Shown here one piece after another: positions 8,029-16,984 of a stretch of DNA of 35,690 nucleotides. Numbering within the stretch: the stretch's first letter is position 1; each line of letters starts with the position of its first letter. The position numbers and the translations under genes were made by a program. The notes beneath the pieces are model-generated. The model worked only from the letters and a program-made list of their open reading frames with translations, was not told where the DNA came from and searched no databases. Origin of the DNA: an uncultured Fidelibacterota bacterium (GTDB taxonomy: Bacteria > Fidelibacterota > Marinisomatia > Marinisomatales > UBA8229); assembly GCA_913041945.1 (NCBI GenBank), contig CAJWIT010000012.1:1-35690 (forward strand), given 5' to 3'.

Positions 8029-9549
8029 ATGAATATATTGAAGGAATTGGGAATTAAAGCTGTGAATTATGGTGCCTGTTCGGGCACAGGAAAATGGTCC
8101 GATACTACTCAAGCCGGTGAGATTGTTTCAATCAACCCTGCTAACGGGAAAAAAATTGCATCGGTTTATCAATGTTCAGAATCAGATTATGATCGAATCG
8201 TTAGCGATTCTGCAAAGGTATTTAAAAAATGGAGGAAAGTACCTGCTCCAGTTCGTGGGGAATTGGTTCGCCAGATGGGAGAAGCACTGCGGGAGAAAAA
8301 GGATGCTTTAGGGAGTTTAGTGAGCTTGGAGATGGGCAAAATCAAACAGGAGGGTGATGGCGAAGTACAGGAAATGATTGATATAGCCGATTTTGCAGTA
8401 GGTCAATCCCGGATGCTTTATGGAAAAACCATGCATTCCGAAAGGCTGGATCATCGAATGTATGAGCAGTGGCATCCGCTTGGGATCGTTGGTGTTATTT
8501 CTGCCTTTAACTTTCCCGTAGCTGTATGGGCCTGGAATGCTTTTATTGCTGCTATTGCGGGAGATACAGTGATCTGGAAACCATCTTCTTCTGTTCCATT
8601 AACTGCTGTTGCCGTGCAGAGTATCTGCAACGAAGTGATGGAAAAAAATGGATACTCCGGTATTTTCAGTATCGTTATTGGAAAGGGATCAACAATTGGG
8701 GAAAAATTAATAAATGATCGTCAGATTCCTCTGGTTTCTTTTACAGGTTCATGTAAAATGGGGAGACATGTGAGCAAAACCGTCGCTGGTCGATTTGGCA
8801 AAACAATTTTAGAGTTAGGTGGAAACAATGCTCTTATTGTTGATGAAACTGCCAATATGGATTTGGTTATCCCTGCAGTTGTTTTTGGAGCGGTGGGAAC
8901 GGCAGGTCAACGGTGCACATCCACTCGCAGGGTACTGGTTCATCAGAAACGTTACGATGAGCTTGTTTCGAAATTGGTCCATGCCTATGGACAGGTACAA
9001 TCCGGTGATCCTTTGGATTCTGACACATTGATGGGACCCCTGGTGAACAAATCTGCTGTTGACCTCTTCATGAATGCGATGAAAGAAATTGAGAAAAGCG
9101 GAGGAACAGTACTCTATGGCGGGAAGAAAAAGGAAGAACAAGGATATTTTGTGGAGCCAACACTGGTCAAAGCGGAAAATCACTGGGACATCGTACAGGA
9201 TGAAACATTTGCACCCATTCTCTACCTAATTCCCTTTGATTCAATGGAAGAAGCAATTGCATTACACAATCAGGTTCCCCAGGGCTTGTCATCGTCACTG
9301 TTCACCACCAGTGTTGAACATGCGGAATTATTTTTATCCTCCAGAGGAAGTGACTGTGGAATCGCTAACATCAACATTGGTACATCCGGAGCAGAGATTG
9401 GCGGTGCTTTTGGCGGTGAAAAAGAAACTGGTGGCGGGCGTGAATCCGGTTCCGATTCATGGAAACAATACATGCGACGCCAGACAAATACGATAAACTG
9501 GAGCAAGGAACTTCCTTTGGCTCAGGGAATTAAATTTAATCTCTCTTGA
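8029..9549 (+). CDS. L-aminoadipate-semialdehyde dehydrogenase, ALDH7A1 (antiquitin) family
   Basis: A 506-residue aldehyde dehydrogenase very close from memory to ALDH7A1/Ama[39 protein letters not shown], and the antiquitin C-terminal signature [19 protein letters not shown] plus LPLAQGIKF. Catalytic Cys296 lies in [11 protein letters not shown] and the general base Glu262 in LELGGNN. It should oxidise 2-aminoadipate 6-semialdehyde (in equilibrium with piperideine-6-carboxylate) to 2-aminoadipate with NAD+. That is the step following the saccharopine dehydrogenase encoded across the divergent promoter. It begins 31 bases after the aminotransferase with an AAGGAG site, so the two are probably co-transcribed. 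Confidence 0.93.
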   Translation: MNILKELGIKAVNYGACSGTGKWSDTTQAGEIVSINPANGKKIASVYQCSESDYDRIVSDSAKVFKKWRKVPAPVRGELVRQMGEALREKKDALGSLVSLEMGKIKQEGDGEVQEMIDIADFAVGQSRMLYGKTMHSERLDHRMYEQWHPLGIVGVISAFNFPVAVWAWNAFIAAIAGDTVIWKPSSSVPLTAVAVQSICNEVMEKNGYSGIFSIVIGKGSTIGEKLINDRQIPLVSFTGSCKMGRHVSKTVAGRFGKTILELGGNNALIVDETANMDLVIPAVVFGAVGTAGQRCTSTRRVLVHQKRYDELVSKLVHAYGQVQSGDPLDSDTLMGPLVNKSAVDLFMNAMKEIEKSGGTVLYGGKKKEEQGYFVEPTLVKAENHWDIVQDETFAPILYLIPFDSMEEAIALHNQVPQGLSSSLFTTSVEHAELFLSSRGSDCGIANINIGTSGAEIGGAFGGEKETGGGRESGSDSWKQYMRRQTNTINWSKELPLAQGIKFNLS

Positions 9550-9645
9550 GTTGGATATTATCTAACAACCGGAATGATATTTTGATCAGGGAATAGAGTA
9601 GTTTTGCTACATTTTCTTTATCCTTATTCTGAATCCAATTAATTT

Positions 9646-10344
9646 ATGCCGGGTAAAAAAGGAACTCTTTACATTGTTTCCACACCTATTGGAAATTTAG
9701 CGGATATTACGTTCAGGGCAGTTGAAACGCTCAAGACCGTGTCGTTTATTGCTGCAGAAGACACACGGCGTACACGAAAACTTTTGAATCACTTTGATAT
9801 TAAAACAAAATTGATCAGTTATTATGAACATAATCGTTTTGCTCGGATCCCTCAGATACTGAAACATCTGGAGTCTGGAAAAGATGTAGCGGTTGTAACC
9901 GATGCAGGAACTCCTGGCGTGTCAGATCCTGCCTACAAACTGATTCGATCTGTCATCCAGGTGGATGTGAAAGTGGAGCCTATTCCGGGGCCTTCCGCTT
10001 TTTTAACCGCCCTGGTTGCTTCCGGTCTTCCAACGGATCGTTTTCTTTTTGTAGGGTTTCTCCCTCCCAAGAAAGGAAGGAGAAAAAAATTGAGTGATTT
10101 AGCCTCTTATGAAGCAACTCTGATATTCTATGAAAATCCAAAAAGAGTAGTAAAAACTCTGTCAGATATAATCACTATTCTTGGAGATCGTCCGGCGGTA
10201 GTAGGACGAGAATTAACGAAGGTTCATGAAGAAATAATCCGTGGAACTATTTCGGAATTATTGTCGTATTTTTCACAGGAATCCCCTAGGGGAGAATGTG
10301 TAATAATGATCGGAAAAGATGACCCAAATGTCTACTTCGGATAA
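9646..10344 (+). CDS. rsmI: 16S rRNA (cytidine(1402)-2'-O)-methyltransferase RsmI
   Basis: A 232-residue tetrapyrrole-methylase-fold protein with the RsmI signatures GTLYIVSTPIGNLADIT at residues 5-21, AAEDTRRTRKLL and VTDAGTPGVSDP, followed by PIPGPSAFLTAL. It 2'-O-methylates C1402 of 16S rRNA in the decoding centre using S-adenosylmethionine. The usual family length is 270-290, so the C terminus is short here, which is common in forms lacking the last helical part. Its end overlaps the next gene (tmk) by 26 bases in another frame, pointing to co-transcription. Confidence 0.95.
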   Translation: MPGKKGTLYIVSTPIGNLADITFRAVETLKTVSFIAAEDTRRTRKLLNHFDIKTKLISYYEHNRFARIPQILKHLESGKDVAVVTDAGTPGVSDPAYKLIRSVIQVDVKVEPIPGPSAFLTALVASGLPTDRFLFVGFLPPKKGRRKKLSDLASYEATLIFYENPKRVVKTLSDIITILGDRPAVVGRELTKVHEEIIRGTISELLSYFSQESPRGECVIMIGKDDPNVYFG

Positions 10345-10963
10345 AGCTCGTTTTATTTCATTTGAAGGAATTGACGGTAGTGGTAAATCCACTCAAGCCA
10401 AACTGTTCTTAGACAGATTAATTCAAGAGGATAGGGAGGGGATTTTAGTTCGTGAGCCTGGAGGGACCCCTATTTCTGAGGCGATTCGCCACGTTTTGCT
10501 GACGAAAGGTAATCGACAGATGGTGGCAAGAACCGAAGCCCTGCTGATGACGGCCAGTCGTTCCCAATTGACAAAAGAGGTGATTCTACCTAATCTGGGA
10601 CAGAATCGATGGGTTATAGCAGACCGGTATGCAGATTCCACCCTTGCATATCAAGGCGGAGGGAGAGAATTAAACCTTGATTGGCTTCAAGATCTTAACA
10701 AATTTGCAACCTATGATTTGGAACCGAATGTTACTTTTGTTATAGATATACTTCCGAAAGAAGCTCTTCGGAGAAGAGAACAAACCGAGGACCGGATTGA
10801 AGAAGAAGGAATAGCTTTTCAAAAACGGGTTCGGCGAACATATTTGGATTTAGCCCAACAATATTCTGACAGAATTATTGTCATTGATGGTCATAAGAGT
10901 AGAGAAATAATCCAGAATAATATATGGGATGAAATAAAAAGGAGGTATTTTTTAACACAATGA
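10319..10963 (+). CDS. tmk: Thymidylate kinase
   Basis: A 214-residue P-loop kinase: FEGIDGSGKST (residues 15-25) binds the ATP phosphates, VREPGGTP and the ADRYADSTLAYQGGGR segment are the dTMP-binding DR motif and neighbours, and RRREQTEDRIE is the lid. It phosphorylates dTMP to dTDP. Two in-frame ATGs compete for the start, at 10319 and 10328; both lie inside the rsmI end, and GGAAAAG at 10312-10318 serves the second with better spacing, so the mature protein may be three residues shorter. Its stop overlaps the next gene by four bases (ATGA). Confidence 0.95.
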   Translation: MTQMSTSDKARFISFEGIDGSGKSTQAKLFLDRLIQEDREGILVREPGGTPISEAIRHVLLTKGNRQMVARTEALLMTASRSQLTKEVILPNLGQNRWVIADRYADSTLAYQGGGRELNLDWLQDLNKFATYDLEPNVTFVIDILPKEALRRREQTEDRIEEEGIAFQKRVRRTYLDLAQQYSDRIIVIDGHKSREIIQNNIWDEIKRRYFLTQ

Positions 10964-12615
10964 AAGTAAATAAAATTCAAAGAAAATATTTGTTCGTGGT
11001 TGGAATTATCATTCTTTGCGGAACTGCTTTATTTGCTGTTTCAAAAGCTGATATTTTCAAACAAGTTGCCGTATCTCAAAAATTGATAAATGATGTATAC
11101 AAATATATTGTAACCAATTATGCCGATGAAATTGATGTAGAAAAATTTACAAGGAAAAGCATACGGAACATTTTGAATGATTTGGATCCATATACAGTCT
11201 TTATGGAACCGGAAGAAGGAGAAGGGATTGATCTCTTGACCAAAGGGAAATATGGAGGAGTTGGGATGGAGATTGGTAAACGAGACGGAAAAATAACAGT
11301 GGTTGCACCAATGGCTGATTCTCCGACAATGAGGGCCGGAATAATCAGCGGTGATGTAATTGTAAAGATTGACACCGTTGTAGCAAAGGATATGAATTTG
11401 AACGATGTGGCAAGGCTCATAAGAGGAGAGAAAGGAACCGAGGTTACTCTCTCTATCCAAAGAGCAGGTGTGGATAATGTAATAAAGTTTACGATGATCC
11501 GGGAAGATATTAAAGTGAAGGATGTAGCTTATTCCGGTATGCTGAATGATCGGATTGGGTATATCCTTTTGACTCGGTTTTCAAAAAATGCTGCTCCGGG
11601 CATGAAAAAAGCAATAGAAAAGCTCAAGGAACAAAAAGCAGAAGCGATTATTCTGGATCTCAGAAATAATCCTGGAGGATTGCTACAGTCTTCAATAGAA
11701 ATTTTAGACATGTTTTTACCGAAAGGTGAGAAACTTCTTTCTACAAAAGGAAGGACGAAAGGTTCAAATAGAACATTTTTCGCTAAAAAAGACCCAGTGA
11801 TACCTTCCGATATAAAAATAGCAATATTAATTAATGAAGGTAGTGCATCTGCAAGTGAAATTGTCTCGGGTGCTATCCAGGATTTAGATCGAGGAGTTAT
11901 CATAGGACGCCGCTCATTTGGAAAGGGACTGGTTCAGTCTGTATATCGGCTTGATGAGGAACGCAGATTAAAAATGACGACAGCAAAATATTACATTCCA
12001 AGTGGCAGGCTGATCCAGAATCCGGGATATATAGATGAAGACATTACCATTGATGTATCAGAACAAGATACACTATTTGCTACGGTTAAGGGACGGAAGG
12101 TTAAAGGAGGCGGAGGTATCATGCCCGATTATGAAGTGGAGGTTCACAAGTATGGTCCATTAACACAGGAATGTTGGAGACAAGGCATCTTTTTTACTTA
12201 CGTTCAAAAAAGAAGACAAAACTATTCATCATTTGATGAAGTGTTAGCGACTGAAGATCTTATAGAAGATTTTTATGTGTATTTGAAAGAACAGGATTTA
12301 GATATTAGCCTTGATGGCGAGTCCCATTACAATGATTTCAAAACTAAATTATCTTCAATTGACAGTACAAACGTAGAGTTAAACAGTGCTTTTGAAATAA
12401 TTGATGGATTTTATGTCGAGGAAGAAGCCTCCTTATTTGATAAAGAGTTTGAGGATATTCAAAAGAGGCTTCTTGCTGAATTTGCCAATCATTACAATGG
12501 AAAGGAAGGCAGGATTCAATTCACTTTACAAAGTGACGAACATGTGGAGAAAGCAATTTCTATTTTAGATGATCAAGTGGCCTACAGGAACGTACTTAGA
12601 TTGGAAAATGAATAA
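10960..12615 (+). CDS. S41 family C-terminal processing peptidase (CtpA/Prc-like)
   Basis: A 551-residue exported protease. A single N-terminal hydrophobic segment (about residues 10-26) should be a signal anchor; a PDZ domain follows at about 95-170 (GGVGMEIG... GDVIVKIDTV). The S41 catalytic core contains ILDLRNNPGG, NEGSASASE and GRRSFGKGLVQ. By the spacing known in E. coli Prc, Ser297 and Lys322 form the catalytic dyad. About 180 residues follow the core, longer than in minimal CtpA proteins, and may be a substrate-adaptor region. It presumably trims C termini of periplasmic or lipid-attached proteins. The ATG overlaps the tmk stop. Confidence 0.92.
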   Translation: MKVNKIQRKYLFVVGIIILCGTALFAVSKADIFKQVAVSQKLINDVYKYIVTNYADEIDVEKFTRKSIRNILNDLDPYTVFMEPEEGEGIDLLTKGKYGGVGMEIGKRDGKITVVAPMADSPTMRAGIISGDVIVKIDTVVAKDMNLNDVARLIRGEKGTEVTLSIQRAGVDNVIKFTMIREDIKVKDVAYSGMLNDRIGYILLTRFSKNAAPGMKKAIEKLKEQKAEAIILDLRNNPGGLLQSSIEILDMFLPKGEKLLSTKGRTKGSNRTFFAKKDPVIPSDIKIAILINEGSASASEIVSGAIQDLDRGVIIGRRSFGKGLVQSVYRLDEERRLKMTTAKYYIPSGRLIQNPGYIDEDITIDVSEQDTLFATVKGRKVKGGGGIMPDYEVEVHKYGPLTQECWRQGIFFTYVQKRRQNYSSFDEVLATEDLIEDFYVYLKEQDLDISLDGESHYNDFKTKLSSIDSTNVELNSAFEIIDGFYVEEEASLFDKEFEDIQKRLLAEFANHYNGKEGRIQFTLQSDEHVEKAISILDDQVAYRNVLRLENE

Positions 12616-12748
12616 AATATTACCTGAATCTTATCGTTGGAAATATTCTTCCAAGGGAATAGATGTTTTTCGGTAAATTTATTTGCTTTTGTTAGACCAG
12701 TCTATGATAATGTTTGAAATCTTAAGAACATTTCTTTTCAATGACTAC

Positions 12749-12822
12749 GGGCGATTAGCTCAGTTGGTTAGAGTGCCTGCTTGACATGCAGGAGGTCACT
12801 GGTTCAAATCCTGTATCGCCCA
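12749..12822 (+). tRNA. tRNA-Val (anticodon GAC)
   Basis: A 74-base cloverleaf. The 7-bp acceptor stem pairs 12749-12755 (GGGCGAT) with 12815-12821 (ATCGCCC), and the discriminator A is at 12822. The anticodon stem CCTGC/GCAGG encloses loop TTGACAT, giving anticodon GAC. The T arm has a T-T mismatch in its third pair (ACTGG against CCTGT). CCA is not encoded, so it must be added afterwards. It stands alone between the protease gene and thrS. Confidence 0.95.
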
Positions 12823-12888
12823 CTATAATTAATTTCAATTATCAGTAATGAAGCCAAACAAAAATATTAATTGGTATCTTAATCTTTC

Positions 12889-12922
12889 CTGTAAGATTTT
12901 CCAATATTTTCACCGCTTACAG
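12889..12922 (+). promoter_or_regulatory. Inverted repeat in the thrS leader
   Basis: CTGTAAG at 12889-12895 and CTTACAG at 12916-12922 are perfect complements separated by 20 bases, ending 38 bases before the thrS start and followed by a T-rich stretch. It could be a leader hairpin, a weak terminator of the tRNA-Val transcript, or a binding site. There is no T-box signature nearby. The function is unproven. Confidence 0.3.
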
Positions 12923-12960
12923 ATACGTTTTATTTTTTAATTTGTATTTTATCCTATTAA

Positions 12961-14919
12961 GTGAAGAACCAGATTACCCTTACATTTCCTGATAATAGTA
13001 CCCGTACGTATCCGACAGGGACTACCCTGCTTGAAGTTGCAGAAAGTATCGGAACGCGTTTGGCTAAGGATGCCGTTGCAGCACAAATAAATGGGAAACT
13101 GACAGATTTAACGGAAGCCATTGATATTGATGCAGATATTAATATTATCACGGGGGATAGTACCGAGGGACATGAAGTATTATTGCACAGCACAGCACAT
13201 CTTATGGCTCAGGCTGTAAAAGAATTATTTCCGAATGCCAGAGTAACTATCGGTCCGGCGATTGAAAATCGTTTTTACTATGATTTTGATGTTGAAAATC
13301 CTTTTACTGATGAAGACCTTGTTACCATTGAAGAAAAAATGAAAGAACTGGCTCAAAATGATTATCCAGTGAAACGAAAGGTTTTCTCCAAAGATGAGGC
13401 TATTGATCTTTTTAAATCAATGGATGAAAACTATAAAGTTGAAATTATTCAGGAAATTTCTCCGGAGGAAGTACTGTCTGCCTATCAACAAGATAGTTTT
13501 ATTGACCTGTGCAGGGGACCCCATGTTCCATCAACAGGAAGGATTAAATATTTCAAGATCCTCAATTCTTCTGGTGCATACTGGCGTGGGGATGAAAACA
13601 ATAAGATGCTGCAGCGGATTTATGGAACGGTTTTCAATACAAAAAAAGAATTGAAAGAATATCTTCACATGCTTGAAGAAGCAAAAAAACGGGATCATCG
13701 GAAATTAGGGAAAGAGCTGGAATTATTTGCATTTGATGATGAGATAGGACCCGGACTTCCTCTTTGGCTTCCCAAAGGGACCATCATTATCGAAGAGCTG
13801 GAAAAGTTAGCAAAAGAGACCGAAAGAAAAGCAGGATACCAAAGGGTTCGCACGCCCCATTTAACCAAAGGAAATCTTTATGAAAAATCCGGACATTTAA
13901 AGCATTATAAAGAAAGCATGTATCCTGCCATGGATGTTGATGGGATCGATTATTATGTGAAACCGATGAACTGCCCGCATCATCATAAGATTTATGCATC
14001 TGTACCACGGAGTTACCGGGATCTTCCATTGCGATTAGCAGAATATGGTACGTGTTACCGATATGAAAAATCAGGTCAGCTTTTCGGTCTTATGAGGGTC
14101 AGGAGCATGCAGATGAATGATGCTCATATTTACTGCACCAAAGAACAATTTAAAGAAGAATTTTTATCAGTTTGTCAGATGTATTTAACGTATTTCAAAA
14201 TTTTCGGAATTGATAAGTATGAAATGGAATTATGTCTTCATTCTTCTGAAGGTTTGGGTAAGAAATATGTGAATGAGCCAGAATTATGGATTCAAACGGA
14301 ACAGGATGTACGAAAAGCCCTGGATGAGGGTGAGATCAATTACACAGAAAAATCAGGCGAGGCTGCTTTTTACGGGCCGAAGATTGACGTCCAGGTTTGG
14401 AGTACTGTCGGCCGTAAATTTACTCTGGCAACAAATCAGGTAGATTTTGCCATTCCATCTTTATTTGGCTTAAATTACACGAATGAAAGAGGAGAAGAAG
14501 CAACACCGTTGTGTATTCACCGGGCACCTCTTGGGACTCATGAAAGATTTATCGGGTTTTTAATTGAACATTACAGTGCTGATTTTCCCCTTTGGTTAGC
14601 TCCGGTACAAGTGGCTATTTTAACGGTTTCTGAAAAGGTGGAAAATTATGCTAAATCTGTACAATCTAAACTGCAGAATGTTGATATCAGGGTTGATTTG
14701 GATGATCGCCCTGACAAAATTGGAGCAAAGATACGTTTGGCAGAACTATCTAAGATAAATGTAATGCTGATCATTGGAGAACGGGAAGCGAAGGAGAACA
14801 CTGTTTCTGTCCGTCGTAGATTTGAGGGAGATATTGGATCTATGAATGTAGATAACTTGTCTTCTGCATTAGTTGAAGAAATTAATCAAAGGAGGAATAC
14901 ATATCGCAAAGAAGGCTAA
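12961..14919 (+). CDS. thrS: Threonine--tRNA ligase
   Basis: A 652-residue class II synthetase in full-length form. It has an N-terminal TGS domain (1-60) and an editing domain with HSTAHLMAQ and the DLCRGPHVPSTG motif. The catalytic core follows with KPMNCPHHHKIY, RYEKSGQLFGLMRVR and HRAPLGTHERF, then an anticodon-binding domain (VQVAILTVSEK... VRRRFEGDIG). The start is GTG at 12961, because a TAA lies immediately upstream in frame and no other start codon precedes the TGS domain. No Shine-Dalgarno sequence is visible. The motif 2 region reads RVRSMQMNDAHIYC rather than the commoner RVRGFTQDDAH, so it belongs to a less common subgroup. Its 3' end contains the infC start. Confidence 0.97.
   Translation: MKNQITLTFPDNSTRTYPTGTTLLEVAESIGTRLAKDAVAAQINGKLTDLTEAIDIDADINIITGDSTEGHEVLLHSTAHLMAQAVKELFPNARVTIGPAIENRFYYDFDVENPFTDEDLVTIEEKMKELAQNDYPVKRKVFSKDEAIDLFKSMDENYKVEIIQEISPEEVLSAYQQDSFIDLCRGPHVPSTGRIKYFKILNSSGAYWRGDENNKMLQRIYGTVFNTKKELKEYLHMLEEAKKRDHRKLGKELELFAFDDEIGPGLPLWLPKGTIIIEELEKLAKETERKAGYQRVRTPHLTKGNLYEKSGHLKHYKESMYPAMDVDGIDYYVKPMNCPHHHKIYASVPRSYRDLPLRLAEYGTCYRYEKSGQLFGLMRVRSMQMNDAHIYCTKEQFKEEFLSVCQMYLTYFKIFGIDKYEMELCLHSSEGLGKKYVNEPELWIQTEQDVRKALDEGEINYTEKSGEAAFYGPKIDVQVWSTVGRKFTLATNQVDFAIPSLFGLNYTNERGEEATPLCIHRAPLGTHERFIGFLIEHYSADFPLWLAPVQVAILTVSEKVENYAKSVQSKLQNVDIRVDLDDRPDKIGAKIRLAELSKINVMLIIGEREAKENTVSVRRRFEGDIGSMNVDNLSSALVEEINQRRNTYRKEG
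14891..14905 (+). promoter_or_regulatory. infC: Shine-Dalgarno and AUC start of infC
   Basis: GGAGG at 14891-14895 (inside AAAGGAGG) is followed after seven bases by ATC at 14903-14905, and then the typical IF-3 N terminus AKKAKARVNEDI. No ATG, GTG or TTG is suitably placed. The TTG at 14873 lies before the ribosome site, and an ATA at 14897 is too close to it. A rare start codon is known from E. coli infC, where it underlies autoregulation by IF-3. Confidence 0.75.
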
Positions 14920-15415
14920 AGCACGCGTAAACGAAGATATCACTGCAGACCAGGTACGTTTGATATCTGAGAAGGGAGAACAGTTAGGAATTATTCCGTT
15001 GGAAGAAGCATTAGAAAATGCCCAGCAAGCCGGGTTAGATCTTATTGAAATATCTCCAGATACAGATCCGCCGGTATGCAAATTAGTGGATTATGGAAAA
15101 TTAAAATATGAAAAGAAGAAAAAAGCACATTTAAGTAAAAAGAAACAGCACGTAGTAAAATTGAAAGAGATTCGACTGCGTCCTCGAATTGATAGCCATG
15201 ACTTGGAAACAAAAATGAACATGGGAAGAAAATTTTTAAAAGATGGATGTAAATTAAAAGTAACTTTGATGTTTCGTGGAAGAGAGATGTCCCGATTGGA
15301 TTTAGGCGATATTGTTATGGAGAAAGTTGTTGAAATGCTGAAAGATATAGCAGCAATAGAAAAGCAGAATCCCTTGGAAGGGAGAAGAATGTCTCTCATC
15401 TTCGCCGCAATATAG
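14903..15415 (+). CDS. infC: Translation initiation factor IF-3
   Basis: 170 residues when started at ATC 14903; a reading frame from TTG 14873 would add ten residues encoded over the ribosome site and is unlikely. The N-terminal domain (RVNEDITADQVRLISEKGEQLG) is followed by PPVCKLVDYGK and a Lys-rich linker. The C-terminal domain has KEIRLRPRIDSHDL and the FLKDGCKLKVTLMFRGREM segment. It binds the 30S subunit and discriminates the initiator tRNA and start codon. The gene overlaps the last 17 bases of thrS and is followed closely by rpmI and rplT, the classical order. The non-AUG start suggests that IF-3 represses its own translation by rejecting AUC, as described for AUU in E. coli. Confidence 0.95.
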   Translation: MAKKAKARVNEDITADQVRLISEKGEQLGIIPLEEALENAQQAGLDLIEISPDTDPPVCKLVDYGKLKYEKKKKAHLSKKKQHVVKLKEIRLRPRIDSHDLETKMNMGRKFLKDGCKLKVTLMFRGREMSRLDLGDIVMEKVVEMLKDIAAIEKQNPLEGRRMSLIFAAI

Positions 15416-15424
15416 GAGAACCAG

Positions 15425-15619
15425 ATGCCAAAACAAAAAACAAGAAGAGGTGCCGCTAAACGATTTAGATTGACAGGAAGCGGTAAACTAAAACGAAATA
15501 AAGCAAACCATAGACACATGCTTATCCGGCGTTCGAAAAGCGTTAAGCGTAAAATGCGAAATGCTGGCATTGTTGACGGATCAGACAGTCGGAAAGTCCG
15601 CCGGATGCTTGGTGTTTAA
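15425..15619 (+). CDS. rpmI: 50S ribosomal protein L35
   Basis: A 64-residue basic protein with the L35 pattern [26 protein letters not shown].. and a Lys/Arg-rich C-terminal half. The usual family length is 63-67. The ATG has AGGAG eight bases upstream. It lies between infC and rplT, nine bases after infC, so it shares that transcript. Confidence 0.97.
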   Translation: MPKQKTRRGAAKRFRLTGSGKLKRNKANHRHMLIRRSKSVKRKMRNAGIVDGSDSRKVRRMLGV

Positions 15620-15630
15620 AGGAGAAAATA

Positions 15631-15978
15631 ATGCCCAGAGCAAATAGTTCTGTTCCAAGGCACAGACGACATAGAAAGATCGTAAAGCAGGCCAAGGGCT
15701 ACTATGGTGCCCGGAGCCGCAATTATAAAGCCGCAAAAGACGCAGTCACAAAGGCCGGATTATATGCCTATCGTGACCGTCGACAAAGGAAGCGTCAATT
15801 CCGACGTTTATGGATATTGCGGATTAATGCTGCGGCACGACTCCATGGTATGTCCTATTCTGCTTTTATAGCGGGATTGAAATCAAAGGAAATCGAATTA
15901 AACAGAAAAGCGCTCGCTGATCTGGCTGTGAATAACCCCGATACCTTTGGTGAATTAGTCAGTACAATCCAGAAATAA
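15631..15978 (+). CDS. rplT: 50S ribosomal protein L20
   Basis: 115 residues, the usual size for L20. N-terminal Arg/Lys-rich extension ([23 protein letters not shown]), then the globular domain with [19 protein letters not shown], which is diagnostic. It organises 23S rRNA early in large-subunit assembly. In many bacteria L20 also represses the infC-rpmI-rplT mRNA; I cannot see the corresponding RNA structure by eye. AAAGGAG precedes the ATG. Confidence 0.97.
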   Translation: MPRANSSVPRHRRHRKIVKQAKGYYGARSRNYKAAKDAVTKAGLYAYRDRRQRKRQFRRLWILRINAAARLHGMSYSAFIAGLKSKEIELNRKALADLAVNNPDTFGELVSTIQK

Positions 15979-15979
15979 C

Positions 15980-16972
15980 ATGAACCTTCAGAAGAAGATC
16001 GAGGAAGTCCGGATTTCATTCCGGACTGCCCTTGATTCTTTGACTTCCGATAACGATGCTGTAGAAGAATTACGGAGTAAATATCTTGGAAGAAAAGGTG
16101 AAATAGCCAGCTTATTCTCCAAATTGGTCACTGCAGATCCGGAAGAAAAACCACTATTAGGGAAAGCCCTTAATCAATTAAAAAATGATTGTCTAGTATC
16201 CTTTGAGAAAAAAGTAAGGGGCTTTGAAAAACCAGTAGGTTATTCAGCCAGTTCTGGAATGGATTATACCTTACCTGGAATACACTTCCCGGTTGGTTCT
16301 CTTCATCCGCTCCAGCAAATCCTTGATGAGATTAAAGATGTATTTACCTCTATTGGTTTTTCCATCGCATATGGCCCTGAGATCGATGATGATTTTCATA
16401 ATTTTCAGGCTTTAAACATACCGAAACACCATCCTGCCAGGGATATGCAGGATACATTTTTTATTGATAAAAATATAGTTCTCAGGACTCACACATCAAA
16501 TGTCCAGATTCATTTGATGGAAAACAATAACCCACCTCTAAGATATATCGTACCCGGCAGGGTGTATAGAAACGAGGCAATTAGTTTTAAAAGTTATTGT
16601 TTATTCCATCAGGTTGAGGGGCTGTATGTTGATAAACACGTTTCATTTTCTGAAATGAAGGGAACGCTGGAATATTTTGTAAAACGTATTTTTGGAAGAG
16701 ATGTAAAGATACGCTTTCGCCCCAGTTATTTTCCTTTTACCGAGCCCAGCGCAGAAGTAGATATCTGGGATGAGAAAAGAGATCAGTGGATGGAAATCCT
16801 TGGGTGCGGGTCAGTGGACCCTGCTGTATTTGAGAATGTAGGATACGACCCGGAAATTTGGCAAGGATATGCTTTCGGAATGGGGATAGAGCGTATCGCC
16901 ATGTTAAAATACAAAATTTCGGATATCCGGCACTTTTATCAAAACGATGTTCGTTTTCTCTCTCAATTCTAA
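15980..16972 (+). CDS. pheS: Phenylalanine--tRNA ligase alpha subunit
   Basis: 330 residues; coiled-coil N-terminal arm (about 1-85) then the class II catalytic domain with HPLQQILDEI, HNFQALNIPKHHPARDMQDTF, LRTHTSNVQ, FHQVEGLYVD and the FGMGIERIAMLKY motif 3. It forms an alpha2-beta2 enzyme with PheT. It begins one base after the rplT stop and is followed by pheT after 12 bases, so all belong to one transcript. Confidence 0.97.
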   Translation: MNLQKKIEEVRISFRTALDSLTSDNDAVEELRSKYLGRKGEIASLFSKLVTADPEEKPLLGKALNQLKNDCLVSFEKKVRGFEKPVGYSASSGMDYTLPGIHFPVGSLHPLQQILDEIKDVFTSIGFSIAYGPEIDDDFHNFQALNIPKHHPARDMQDTFFIDKNIVLRTHTSNVQIHLMENNNPPLRYIVPGRVYRNEAISFKSYCLFHQVEGLYVDKHVSFSEMKGTLEYFVKRIFGRDVKIRFRPSYFPFTEPSAEVDIWDEKRDQWMEILGCGSVDPAVFENVGYDPEIWQGYAFGMGIERIAMLKYKISDIRHFYQNDVRFLSQF

Positions 16973-16984
16973 ATTGATGACATT

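Noticed and set aside
8815-9183. Minus-strand ORF of 122 codons
   Set aside because: It is the antisense of the well-conserved aldehyde dehydrogenase and lacks any family signature.
12823-12960. T-box riboswitch ahead of thrS
   Set aside because: No T-box core sequence and no threonine specifier stem was found in the short leader.
14873-14902. TTG 14873 as infC start
   Set aside because: The codon lies before the GGAGG ribosome site, which would then be inside the gene, and the added residues are not part of the usual IF-3 N terminus.
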